A DNA stretch of 64,000 nt from Streptomyces iranensis (lineage in GTDB: Bacteria > Actinomycetota > Actinomycetes > Streptomycetales > Streptomycetaceae), in assembly GCF_017874715.1 (NCBI RefSeq), contig NZ_JAGGLR010000005.1:248001-312000 (forward strand). Reading direction: 5' to 3'. Within the stretch, counting starts at the first letter, position 1, and each line of letters begins with the position of its first letter. Of the stretch, positions 56,929 through 64,000 are shown piece by piece. The translations under genes and the position numbers were made by a program. A model generated the notes under the pieces. The model saw nothing but the letters and a program-made list of their open reading frames with translations. It did no database searches and had not been told where the DNA came from.

Positions 56929-58101
56929 ATGACAGCCGCCACCATCCCCACCGTCGAGATCTCCGGCCCGCCGGCCGAGCGCGGCCGCCAGTACGGCGAG
57001 GCGGCGCGCGACAGCATCGGCAGGGCGCTCGCCTACTACGAGGAGGCGTTCGGCGAATCCTCGGGGCTCACCTGGGACCAGGTCACCGCGCGCGCCGAGC
57101 GCTGGCTGGAGCCGGTGCGCGCCTACGCCCCCGAGCTCGTCGAGGAGATGGGCGGGATCGCCGAGGGGGCGGGCGTCGGGCTCCTGGACGTGCTCGCGCT
57201 CAACGCCCGCGGCGAGATCATCTACGACCAGACCTTCGCCCGGATGCGGGCCCGGACGGACGCCGTCGCGGACGTCACGGACGACCGGGAGGTGACCGAC
57301 GGCTGCACGTCCTTCGCCGTACTGGGCGAGGCGAGCGGCGACGGCCACGTCTACTGCGGCCAGAACTGGGACTGGCGGGCGGGCGTCGCGGACACCGTCC
57401 TGATGCTCCGGATCGTCCAGCCCCCGCACCCCACCGTGATCATGCAGGTGGAGGCCGGGCAGGTCGGCCGCCAGGGCGCCAACTCCGCGGGCATCGCCCT
57501 CAACGCCAACGGCCTCGGCGGCCGTTTCGACGACGCCGTGGGGCTGCCCCAGACCGTGATCCGCCGCCGGGTCCTGGACAGCGTGTCGATCAGCGACGCG
57601 GTCGACGTACTGTGCCGCACCCGCGGCCACATCGCCAGCAACGCCCTGCTGACCTGCCGCGAGGGCTTCGCCCTCGACCTGGAGACCACTCCGGGCGCAC
57701 ACGGCTGGATGTATCCGACGCGGGGGCTGCTCGTCCACGGCAACCACTACCAGACCACCGTCCCCGTCCAGCTCGCGGCCCGCTACCGCCCCGAGTCCTC
57801 CGACTCCCTGATCCGGGTGCCCCGGGCCGAGGCCGGGCTGCGCCTGCTGCGCGAGGCCGGTGCGCCGGACGAGTCCCGCAAGCTGATCCACCAGGCCATG
57901 TCCGACCACCTCGGCCACCCCGAGGGCCTGTGCACCCACCCCGACACCCGGCAGCCCGAGGTCAAATGGTGGACGACGCTGCTGTCCTCCTGCGTGGACC
58001 TGACCACCGGTGACTACCACGTGACCCCCGGAACCCCCTGCGACCACGAGTACCAGCAGCTGCCCTGGAACCTCTACGACGGTCCGCACGCCCCCAACTG
58101 A
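56929..58101 (+). CDS. C45 family acyltransferase/peptidase (isopenicillin N acyltransferase-like)
   Basis: A 390-residue Ntn-hydrolase-like C45 protein. Autocatalytic cleavage would expose Cys 126 in VTDGCTSFAVLGEA, followed by GQNWDWRAG (about 143), GQVGRQGANSAGIALNANGL (about 176-195) and late LLVHGNHY (about 265). C45 enzymes hydrolyse or transfer acyl groups on amides. No signal peptide. First gene of an operon with a complete peptide-type ABC importer, so it probably processes what the importer brings in (N-acyl amino acids or peptides). An unusual feature is that no penicillin-pathway gene is near. Confidence 0.88.
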   Translation: MTAATIPTVEISGPPAERGRQYGEAARDSIGRALAYYEEAFGESSGLTWDQVTARAERWLEPVRAYAPELVEEMGGIAEGAGVGLLDVLALNARGEIIYDQTFARMRARTDAVADVTDDREVTDGCTSFAVLGEASGDGHVYCGQNWDWRAGVADTVLMLRIVQPPHPTVIMQVEAGQVGRQGANSAGIALNANGLGGRFDDAVGLPQTVIRRRVLDSVSISDAVDVLCRTRGHIASNALLTCREGFALDLETTPGAHGWMYPTRGLLVHGNHYQTTVPVQLAARYRPESSDSLIRVPRAEAGLRLLREAGAPDESRKLIHQAMSDHLGHPEGLCTHPDTRQPEVKWWTTLLSSCVDLTTGDYHVTPGTPCDHEYQQLPWNLYDGPHAPN

Positions 58102-58141
58102 CGCCTCCCTCACGTCCGCACGAACGACCAGAGAGCCTGCC

Positions 58142-59791
58142 ATGAGAACCAAGCTCTGTACCACCGCAGTCGGCTTTGTGGGTGCCCTGCTGTTCACCGC
58201 AGGGTGCTCCGGGGCGACCTCCGGGTCCGGCGGCGCGTCCGTCGACCCCGCGAAGCTCAAGCTCACCGACACCACCCCCAAGGCATCCGGCGCGGCCACC
58301 ACGGTGAACTGGCTCGTGGAACAGGAGCCCGCCACCCTGGACATGGACGCCCAGGGCGGCAGCAGCACCCGTACCGTGCTGGCCAACATCTGCGAGCGGC
58401 TGCTCCTGCTCGAGCCCGATATGACCACCGCGCCGCGGCTGGCGGAGAAGGCCGAGTACACCGGCGACAAGAAGCTCGTCCTCACCCTCCGCGACGACGT
58501 CACCTTCCACGACGGCGCCCGGATGACCGCCGACGACGTGGTGTGGAGCCTCAAGCGGCACGCCCGGCCGGAGATGAACGAGTCGGACGAGTACGAGGAC
58601 GTCGACACGATCGCCAAGACCGGCGCGAACCAGGTCACCGTCACCTTCAAGAAGCCGAGCGCCCTGTTCACCAAGGCCCTCGCCGGTGACGCCGGGATCA
58701 TCATGGAGCGCAAGGCGGTGGAGAAGCAGGGCGACGACTTCGGCACCCCCGGCCACCCCGACGCCTGCACCGGACCGTACCGGCTGAAGAGCTGGAACTC
58801 CGGCTCCTCCCTCACCATCGAGCGCTCCGCGGACTACTGGGACAAGAGCGTCCGCCCGCTGACGAAGGAGGTCGTCTTCCGCTGGGCTTCCGGCAGCGCC
58901 CTGGTCAACTCCATCTCCACGGGCGCCGCGGACGGCGCCTATCTGACCGCCACCGGCCCCGCCGCCGTGCTGTCCAAGAAGAAGGGCGTGCGCGCCTACT
59001 ACGGGCAGTCCACCACCGCCTGGTCGCTGAGTCCCACCAAGGGCGGCGGGCTGGGGGACGCGCGGCTGCGCAAGGCGCTGTCGCTGGCCATGGACCGCAA
59101 GGGCATCGCCAAGTCCGGCTTCAACGGCCTCGCCGAACCCTGGGCGACCCCGGTGGGCCCCGGGGCCTGGGGCTATGAGAAGGCCGCGTTCCAGAAGGCG
59201 CAGAAGGACCTCGAGCACTCCACCGCCTACACCGTCTCGCCCTCGGCGGACGACATCGACCGGGCGAAGAAGCTGGTCGAGCGGGCCGGGGCGCCCTCGA
59301 AGCCGATCGTCGTCTCCAGCGACGGCAGCGAGAGCCAGACCGTCATCACCAACGCGGTGCGCGGCGCGGCCCAGAAGATCGGGCTGAAGGTCACCGTCAA
59401 GACGATCGCGTCGAGCCGTTACGACGAGTTCTTCTCCGACCCGGGGTCCCGGAACGGCTTCGACCTGATCCCGGTCGACTGGTACATCTCCAAGGCCGAT
59501 CCGGCGGGCTTCTACGACAACGGCATATCCGGCAACGCCAACAACTGGCTCGGCTACTCGGACAAGGGCTATGACGCCCTCGTCGGCAAGGCCCAGCAGA
59601 CCATCGACGACCGCGAGCGCGCGAAGCTGGTCATCGACGCGCAGACCAAGTTCGCCGACGACGCGGTGTGGATCCCGCTGGTGCAGGTGCCGTCGGTGAT
59701 GGTGCTCGGCGACAAGTACACCGGCCCGCCGGCGTCCATGGTGTCGATGTACTACCCGTGGGCCGCCGACCTCGGCACGAAGAAGGGCTGA
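58142..59791 (+). CDS. Lipoprotein substrate-binding protein of a peptide-type ABC importer
   Basis: A 549-residue SBP_bac_5 protein. Lipoprotein signal with lipobox LFTAGC (Cys 22). Family-5 motifs: VNWLVEQEPATLDMDAQGGS, LRDDVTFHDGARMTADDVVW (about 117-136), LRKALSLAMDRKGI (about 310). Anchored outside the membrane, delivering peptides or similar ligands to the permease. Four bp before the permease gene. Confidence 0.92.
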   Translation: MRTKLCTTAVGFVGALLFTAGCSGATSGSGGASVDPAKLKLTDTTPKASGAATTVNWLVEQEPATLDMDAQGGSSTRTVLANICERLLLLEPDMTTAPRLAEKAEYTGDKKLVLTLRDDVTFHDGARMTADDVVWSLKRHARPEMNESDEYEDVDTIAKTGANQVTVTFKKPSALFTKALAGDAGIIMERKAVEKQGDDFGTPGHPDACTGPYRLKSWNSGSSLTIERSADYWDKSVRPLTKEVVFRWASGSALVNSISTGAADGAYLTATGPAAVLSKKKGVRAYYGQSTTAWSLSPTKGGGLGDARLRKALSLAMDRKGIAKSGFNGLAEPWATPVGPGAWGYEKAAFQKAQKDLEHSTAYTVSPSADDIDRAKKLVERAGAPSKPIVVSSDGSESQTVITNAVRGAAQKIGLKVTVKTIASSRYDEFFSDPGSRNGFDLIPVDWYISKADPAGFYDNGISGNANNWLGYSDKGYDALVGKAQQTIDDRERAKLVIDAQTKFADDAVWIPLVQVPSVMVLGDKYTGPPASMVSMYYPWAADLGTKKG

Positions 59792-59795
59792 CGCC

Positions 59796-60770
59796 ATGAT
59801 CCGCGGACTGCCGCGGCGGATCGCCGGCCTGTTCGCCACGCTGCTCGCCGCCTCGTTCATCATCTTCGCCGCCGTCTACGCGGCCCCCGGGGACCCCGCC
59901 GTCCTCCTCTCCGGCAGCCGACAGGAGCTCACCCCGGAGAAGCTCGCGGCGGTCCGCGCGGAGCACCACCTCGACGAGCCGCTCGTCGTCCAGTACGGCC
60001 GGTGGCTGTGGGACGGCCTCCAGGGCGACCTGGGCCGGTCGTTCCAGTACCGCGACCATGTGGCCGACCTGATCGGGGCGCGGCTGCCGACCACCCTGGA
60101 GCTCGTCGCCTACGCCACGGTGTTCTTCGTGGTGCTGGGCGTCGGCTCCGGAGTGCTGGCGGCGCTGCGCCGCGGCTGGGTGGACTCGGCGGTGGTCGGC
60201 GGCACCACGCTCGCCGCCTCGGTGCCCGCCTTCGTGGCGGCCATCGCGCTGGTCTCGCTGTTCGGGGTGCGGCTTGGCTGGTTCCCGGTGACGGGCCAGG
60301 GCGAGGGGCTCGCCGGGCGGCTGCACCACCTCACGCTCCCCGCGTTCGCCCTCGCCCTCAGCGCCCTCGCCGTGATCAGCCGGGTCACCCGGCAGGCCAT
60401 GGCCGAGGCGTACGCCTCCGACCATGTGGAGGCGGCCCGCGCCTCCGGACAGTCGGAGCGCCAGATCGTCGTCCAGCATGTGCTGCGCAACGCGCTCGGC
60501 CCGATCGTCACCATGTGCGGGCTCGTCATGGCGGGCATGCTCGCCGGAACGGTGGTGGTCGAGACCGCCTTCGGGCTCAGCGGGATCGGCTCACTGCTGG
60601 TCAGCGCGATCACCACGCATGACTTCCCGGTCACCCAGGCGGTGCTGCTGCTGATGGTCATCGGCTATGTCGTGGTGACGACGCTGGTCGACCTGGTCCA
60701 TCCGCTGATCGACCCCCGGGTCGCGCCGGGCGGGAAGCCGCGTAGCAAGCCGGAAGGAAAGACCGCATGA
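59796..60770 (+). CDS. ABC importer permease (DppB-like)
   Basis: A 324-residue membrane protein: N-terminal helix LLAASFIIFAAVYAAPGDPA, then five further helices and the EAA-type cytoplasmic loop EAARASGQSERQIVVQHVLR (about 210-230). Oligopeptide/nickel permease type. Stop overlaps the next start by ATGA. Confidence 0.92.
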   Translation: MIRGLPRRIAGLFATLLAASFIIFAAVYAAPGDPAVLLSGSRQELTPEKLAAVRAEHHLDEPLVVQYGRWLWDGLQGDLGRSFQYRDHVADLIGARLPTTLELVAYATVFFVVLGVGSGVLAALRRGWVDSAVVGGTTLAASVPAFVAAIALVSLFGVRLGWFPVTGQGEGLAGRLHHLTLPAFALALSALAVISRVTRQAMAEAYASDHVEAARASGQSERQIVVQHVLRNALGPIVTMCGLVMAGMLAGTVVVETAFGLSGIGSLLVSAITTHDFPVTQAVLLLMVIGYVVVTTLVDLVHPLIDPRVAPGGKPRSKPEGKTA

Positions 60771-61618
60771 CGACGGTGACGGCCGGGGCACTGATCCCGG
60801 TACGGGTCCGGGCCCGGCGCCCGGTACCGGTGATGATCGCGGGTGGCTTCCTCGCCCTGGTCGTGGTGGCGGCGGTGTGCGCACCCCTGATCGCCCCGCA
60901 CGCGCCGGACGCGGTCGACCTGTCCGCCTCGCTCGCGGGGACCACCTCCCAGCATCCGCTGGGCACCGACGCCTCGGGGCAGGATCTGCTCTCCCGGGTG
61001 CTGTACGGCGCTCGGTCGAGCCTGCTGGCACCCCTGGCGCTGCTCGCGCTGGCCGCGCTGCTCGGCGTCACGATGGGCACGGTCGCGGCGTGGCGCGGCG
61101 GCTGGGTGGACACCCTGCTCTCGCGGGTGACCGATGTGATGTACGCCTTCCCCGGCCTGCTGTTCGTGGTCCTGGTGATCGCGGTCTTCGGCGACGGCCT
61201 CACCACGTCGATCTTCGCCCTGGGGCTCGCGTACGCGCCCACCATCGCGCGGTACACCCGCAGCCTCGCCCTCGCCGAGCGGTCCAAGCCGTATATCGAC
61301 GCCTACCGGGTGCAGGGCATGAGCGGGACCCGGATCTGCGTGCGCCATCTGGTGCCCAATCTGGCCGGGGCGATCGTCGGCTATCTCGTGGTGCTCTTCG
61401 GCGAGGGGCTGATGAGCCTGGCCACCCTCAGCTATCTGGGCTTCGGCGCCGGATCGCCCTCGATCGACTGGGGGCTGATGGTGCAGGAGGGGCAGGACGC
61501 CGTGGTGCAGGGGGCGCTGCTGCCGGCCCTCGTACCGGGTACGGCCATCGCCGTCGTCGTGGTGGCCTTCAACATCGTCGGGGTCCGGGTCTCGGACCGG
61601 CTGGGCAAGGGGAGGTAG
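60767..61618 (+). CDS. ABC importer permease (DppC-like)
   Basis: A 283-residue permease: N-terminal VMIAGGFLALVVVAAVCAPL, HPLGTDASGQDLLSRVLYGA (family motif about 63-82), and the EAA loop YRVQGMSGTRICVRHLVPNL. Pairs with DppB-like subunit. Confidence 0.92.
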   Translation: MTTVTAGALIPVRVRARRPVPVMIAGGFLALVVVAAVCAPLIAPHAPDAVDLSASLAGTTSQHPLGTDASGQDLLSRVLYGARSSLLAPLALLALAALLGVTMGTVAAWRGGWVDTLLSRVTDVMYAFPGLLFVVLVIAVFGDGLTTSIFALGLAYAPTIARYTRSLALAERSKPYIDAYRVQGMSGTRICVRHLVPNLAGAIVGYLVVLFGEGLMSLATLSYLGFGAGSPSIDWGLMVQEGQDAVVQGALLPALVPGTAIAVVVVAFNIVGVRVSDRLGKGR

Positions 61619-61624
61619 GCGGCG

Positions 61625-62632
61625 ATGCTGCTGGACATCGAGGATCTCACCATCGAACTGCCGGCCGGTGCCGCCGCCCGGCCGATGCTCGCCGAGGTGT
61701 CGCTGAGGGTCGGCCGGGGCGAAGTGGTCGGCCTGGTGGGCGAGTCCGGCTCGGGCAAGTCCACGACGGCACGGGCGGTGCTGCGCATGCTCCCCGAGGG
61801 GGCGCGGGCCTCCGGCTCGGTACGGGTGGACGGTGAGGACGTGCTCGCCATGGACCCGGCCCGGCTGCGCCGGCACCGGTCCCGAACCGTCTCCATGATC
61901 TTCCAGGACCCGCGCTCCGCGATGAACCCGGTCCGCCGGATCGGTGACTTCCTCACCGATCCGCTCACCCGGGTCCTGGGCCTGTCCCGGCGCGACGCGG
62001 TGGTGAAGGCGGCGGAGCTGCTGGCCTCGGTGGGGCTGTCCGACCCCGAGCGCCGGATGCGGCAGCGCCCGCACGAGCTGTCCGGCGGGATGCTGCAACG
62101 GGTCGTGATCGCCGCCGCCCTGTCCACCGACCCGGACCTCCTCCTCGCCGACGAGGCGACGAGCGCGCTGGACGCGACCACCCAGGCGGAGGTGCTGGCC
62201 CTGCTGCGGTCCATCCAGGAGGAGCGGCGGCGGGCCGGAAGCGGCATCGGAACGCTCTTCATCACCCACGACCTGCCGCTCGCGGCCGCCTACTGCGACC
62301 GCGTGTACGTGATGTACGCGGGCCGTGTGGTGGAGCAGCAGCCCGCCCGCGGGCTGTTCGCCGACCCGAAACACCCCTACACCCGCGGTCTGCTGGAATG
62401 CTCGCCCAGCCTGGGGGACGACCGCGAGCCGCGGCCCATCCCCGGCCGCCCGCCCTCCCTGTCCGACGCCCTCACCGGCTGCCCCTTCCTCCCGCGCTGC
62501 GCACGGGCCGAGGCGGAGTGCGAGACCTGGGCGCCGGTGGCCGTCCCCCTAGGCGGCGACGGCGACGGATCGGAGAGGTACGGCTTCGCGGCCTGCCGCC
62601 GACTGGAACTCGTATCGAGGAGCAGCGCATGA
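61625..62632 (+). CDS. ABC importer ATPase (DppD/OppD-like)
   Basis: A 335-residue ATP-binding subunit. Walker A GESGSGKSTTA (about 40-50), signature ELSGGMLQRV (about 155), Walker B LLLADEATSALD (about 175-186), switch His in FITHDLPLAA. C-terminal OppDF region with PSLSDALTGCPFLPRCARAE (Cys cluster CPFxxRCxxAxxxC, as in OppD). The signature Gln is replaced by Met (LSGGM), common in OppD. Confidence 0.93.
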   Translation: MLLDIEDLTIELPAGAAARPMLAEVSLRVGRGEVVGLVGESGSGKSTTARAVLRMLPEGARASGSVRVDGEDVLAMDPARLRRHRSRTVSMIFQDPRSAMNPVRRIGDFLTDPLTRVLGLSRRDAVVKAAELLASVGLSDPERRMRQRPHELSGGMLQRVVIAAALSTDPDLLLADEATSALDATTQAEVLALLRSIQEERRRAGSGIGTLFITHDLPLAAAYCDRVYVMYAGRVVEQQPARGLFADPKHPYTRGLLECSPSLGDDREPRPIPGRPPSLSDALTGCPFLPRCARAEAECETWAPVAVPLGGDGDGSERYGFAACRRLELVSRSSA

Positions 62633-63486
62633 CCGAGCCCGCACTCGTCGTGGAGGGGCTGCGCAAGGACTACGCGCTCCCGGGCGGTGGCCGGACCACG
62701 GCCGTGGACGACGTCTCGTTCTCCGTCCCGGCCGGCGGCTCGCTGGGCATCGTCGGGGAGTCCGGCTCCGGCAAGACCACGGTGGCCCGGATCCTGGTGG
62801 ACCTCGTACGCCCGGACGCGGGGACCATCACGGTGAACGGGCGGGAGCGCACACCGGGGCGGCGGGGCGGTGGGCTGCCGCTCGGACCGGGTGCGCGCCG
62901 GGCGGCCCGGCTGGGCCGCGCCCGCGAGATCCAGATCGTCTTCCAGGACCCGTACGTATCGCTCGACCCGCGGCTGACCGCGCGTCAGTGTCTGCACACC
63001 GCGCTGCGGCTGCACGGCCGGTACGAGGGGCAGGCCGCCGCCGGCCGGATCGAGGAGCTGCTGGACCAGGTGGGCCTCGGCAAGCGGGAGGGCGACGCCC
63101 GCCCACGCGGTCTGTCGGGCGGGCAGCGCCAGCGGCTGGCCATCGCCCGTGCGCTCGCCGTGGAACCCGAGGTGCTGGTGCTGGACGAGGCGGTGGCGGC
63201 GCTGGACGTGTCCATCCAGGCGCAGATCCTCCGGCTGCTCGCCGACATCCGCCGGGACACCGGCGTGGCCCTGGTCTTCGTCAGCCATGACCTGGCCGTC
63301 GTACGGCACATCACGGACGACACGCTGGTGATGCGGCGCGGCCGCGCGGTCGAGACGGGCCCGACGGCCCGGGTTCTGGACACCCCGGAGGATCCGTACA
63401 CCCGGCTCCTGCTGTCGTCGGTGCCGCACGACGGCTGGGACCCGGCGGAGACGGTACGGCTGCGCGCGGAACTCGCCGAGCTGTGA
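62629..63486 (+). CDS. ABC importer ATPase (DppF/OppF-like)
   Basis: A 285-residue ATP-binding subunit. Walker A GESGSGKTTVARIL (about 44-57), Q-loop VFQDPYVSLDPRL (about 104-116), signature GLSGGQRQRLAIARAL (about 160-175), Walker B VLVLDEAVAALD, H-switch FVSHDLAVVRH. An insert rich in Gly/Arg between Walker A and the Q-loop (PGRRGGGLPLGPGARRAARL) is unusual. It overlaps the preceding gene by ATGA. Last gene of the importer operon. Confidence 0.93.
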   Translation: MTEPALVVEGLRKDYALPGGGRTTAVDDVSFSVPAGGSLGIVGESGSGKTTVARILVDLVRPDAGTITVNGRERTPGRRGGGLPLGPGARRAARLGRAREIQIVFQDPYVSLDPRLTARQCLHTALRLHGRYEGQAAAGRIEELLDQVGLGKREGDARPRGLSGGQRQRLAIARALAVEPEVLVLDEAVAALDVSIQAQILRLLADIRRDTGVALVFVSHDLAVVRHITDDTLVMRRGRAVETGPTARVLDTPEDPYTRLLLSSVPHDGWDPAETVRLRAELAEL

Positions 63487-63526
63487 GCATCTGCCCGATG
63501 AAGCGCAGTTCCTAGTTGTGCTCCCC

Positions 63527-63862
63527 CGTGCGAGCAGGTCCGGGGCCTCGTCCTCGTTCAGCTTCCGGCATCAGAACGGTGTTGACCTTGACCGGGGGTC
63601 AGGCCCGCGTCGCGGGCGGCCTCCAGGCCCTCAATGACGTCCTTGTGCCGACCCCGGGCGGGTGAGGGTCTTGAAGACGTCCGGGCGGAGGGTGACCAGG
63701 GAGATGTTCGCCCGGTCCGGGGCCCGCCGCCTTCAGGGGCCGTCGCCGTGCGCTTGAGGCCGATGCCAGGTCGGGCTTGGCCAGCCACTGCAGGCCCTCT
63801 TCGGGCATGCAGTACGTACAGCGCAGATTGCACCGGTCGGTCAGCGAGCCCCGCAGATCGAC
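63527..63862 (-). pseudogene. moaA: Decayed moaA (GTP 3',8-cyclase) remnant
   Basis: Pieces of MoaA are recognisable in three frames. [20 protein letters not shown] and [10 protein letters not shown] (radical-SAM CxxxCxxC) lie near the 5' end. [24 protein letters not shown] and [19 protein letters not shown] follow in other frames, then VKVNTVLMP and LNEDEAPDLLA at the 3' end. The middle of the gene (from after KPDL to before GIGLKR, about 65 codons with the rest of the barrel) is missing. Several frameshifts and an internal deletion make it non-functional. Beyond 63870 one frame stays open to the window edge without a recognisable product. Confidence 0.8.
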
Positions 63863-64000
63863 TGATCGATACGAAACGGATGGCGTCGGTCTCGCAGCGA
63901 GCCGCACGGATGTGGTACATCCGCGAGGTGGATCCGGCGACACGGCTGTTGCCGACTTGTTCGGGGACGGCGTCTACCCCGTCGAGTACTTCGCTGAACA

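Noticed and set aside
56929..58101. Beta-lactam biosynthetic acyltransferase
   Set aside because: No ACV synthetase or IPNS genes are near; the importer context favours catabolism.

Overview
The window looks like a chromosomal segment of a Streptomyces or close relative. The evidence is very high G+C with G/C at third codon positions, GTG/TTG starts, GGAGG-type ribosome binding sites, ATGA/GTGA gene overlaps, and gene families typical of the genus (SAV_915 family, gvpO-A-F-G-J-L-S-K, OsdR/DevR-type dormancy genes, GC-rich dispersed palindromes). About 59 intact protein genes, one 5'-complete partial gene, one gene interrupted at a G tract and one decayed gene are supported. No tRNA, rRNA, CRISPR array or insertion sequence was seen.

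Layout. 0-7.1 kb (minus): the start of a GH65 phosphorylase, a DMT transporter, a Ppx/GppA phosphatase, an overlapping CDGSH protein and HemK2/MTQ2-like methyltransferase, then a CocE/NonD hydrolase and an ATP-grasp protein separated by a striking inverted repeat. 7.2-12.1 kb (plus): a WD40-repeat Ser/Thr kinase, an alpha/beta hydrolase with its MerR regulator, and a methyltransferase. 12.2-21.4 kb: a redox/dormancy block (TPP oxidase-like enzyme, large FAD/Fe-S dehydrogenase, enolase-superfamily protein; CBS-BON and universal stress proteins divergent from a DUF1918-nitroreductase fusion). Two palindromic boxes 20 bp apart lie in the divergent promoter region. 21.5-30.6 kb: a Tat-exported amidohydrolase and a set of regulators (LysR, LacI, orphan histidine kinase, HxlR) with divergent transporter and NAD(P)-binding genes. 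30.6-38.0 kb: a HAD phosphatase and the operon RclA-like flavoprotein, transketolase, 6-phosphogluconate dehydrogenase, G6PDH, Tag glycosylase. This is an NADPH/pentose-phosphate unit beside the dormancy block.

38.1-47.3 kb: a GlxA-type regulator, an Asp-nucleophile hydrolase, an MDR reductase, an SDR/TetR pair with matching operators, and a second TetR divergent from an unfamiliar four-gene catabolic operon (TPP lyase-like enzyme, two carboxymuconolactone decarboxylase/AhpD-like proteins, a beta-propeller lactonase-like protein). The first decarboxylase-like gene is broken at a G7 tract. 47.4-51.3 kb: a small secreted protein, a LysR/tautomerase divergent pair, and lysA with a SAV_915 protein. 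51.4-52.0 kb holds a 58-bp tandem-repeat array inside inverted flanks. 52.0-55.9 kb is a complete gas-vesicle operon. 55.9-63.5 kb: an RpiR regulator divergent from a C45 acyltransferase/peptidase and a full peptide-type ABC importer. 63.5-64 kb is the decayed remnant of moaA.

The most promising undescribed units are the TetR-controlled TPP/CMD/propeller operon, the ATP-grasp/CocE pair, the C45 enzyme-importer unit, and the dormancy block with its fused DUF1918-nitroreductase. Functions are assigned by recognising families in the translated sequence; no database search was possible.
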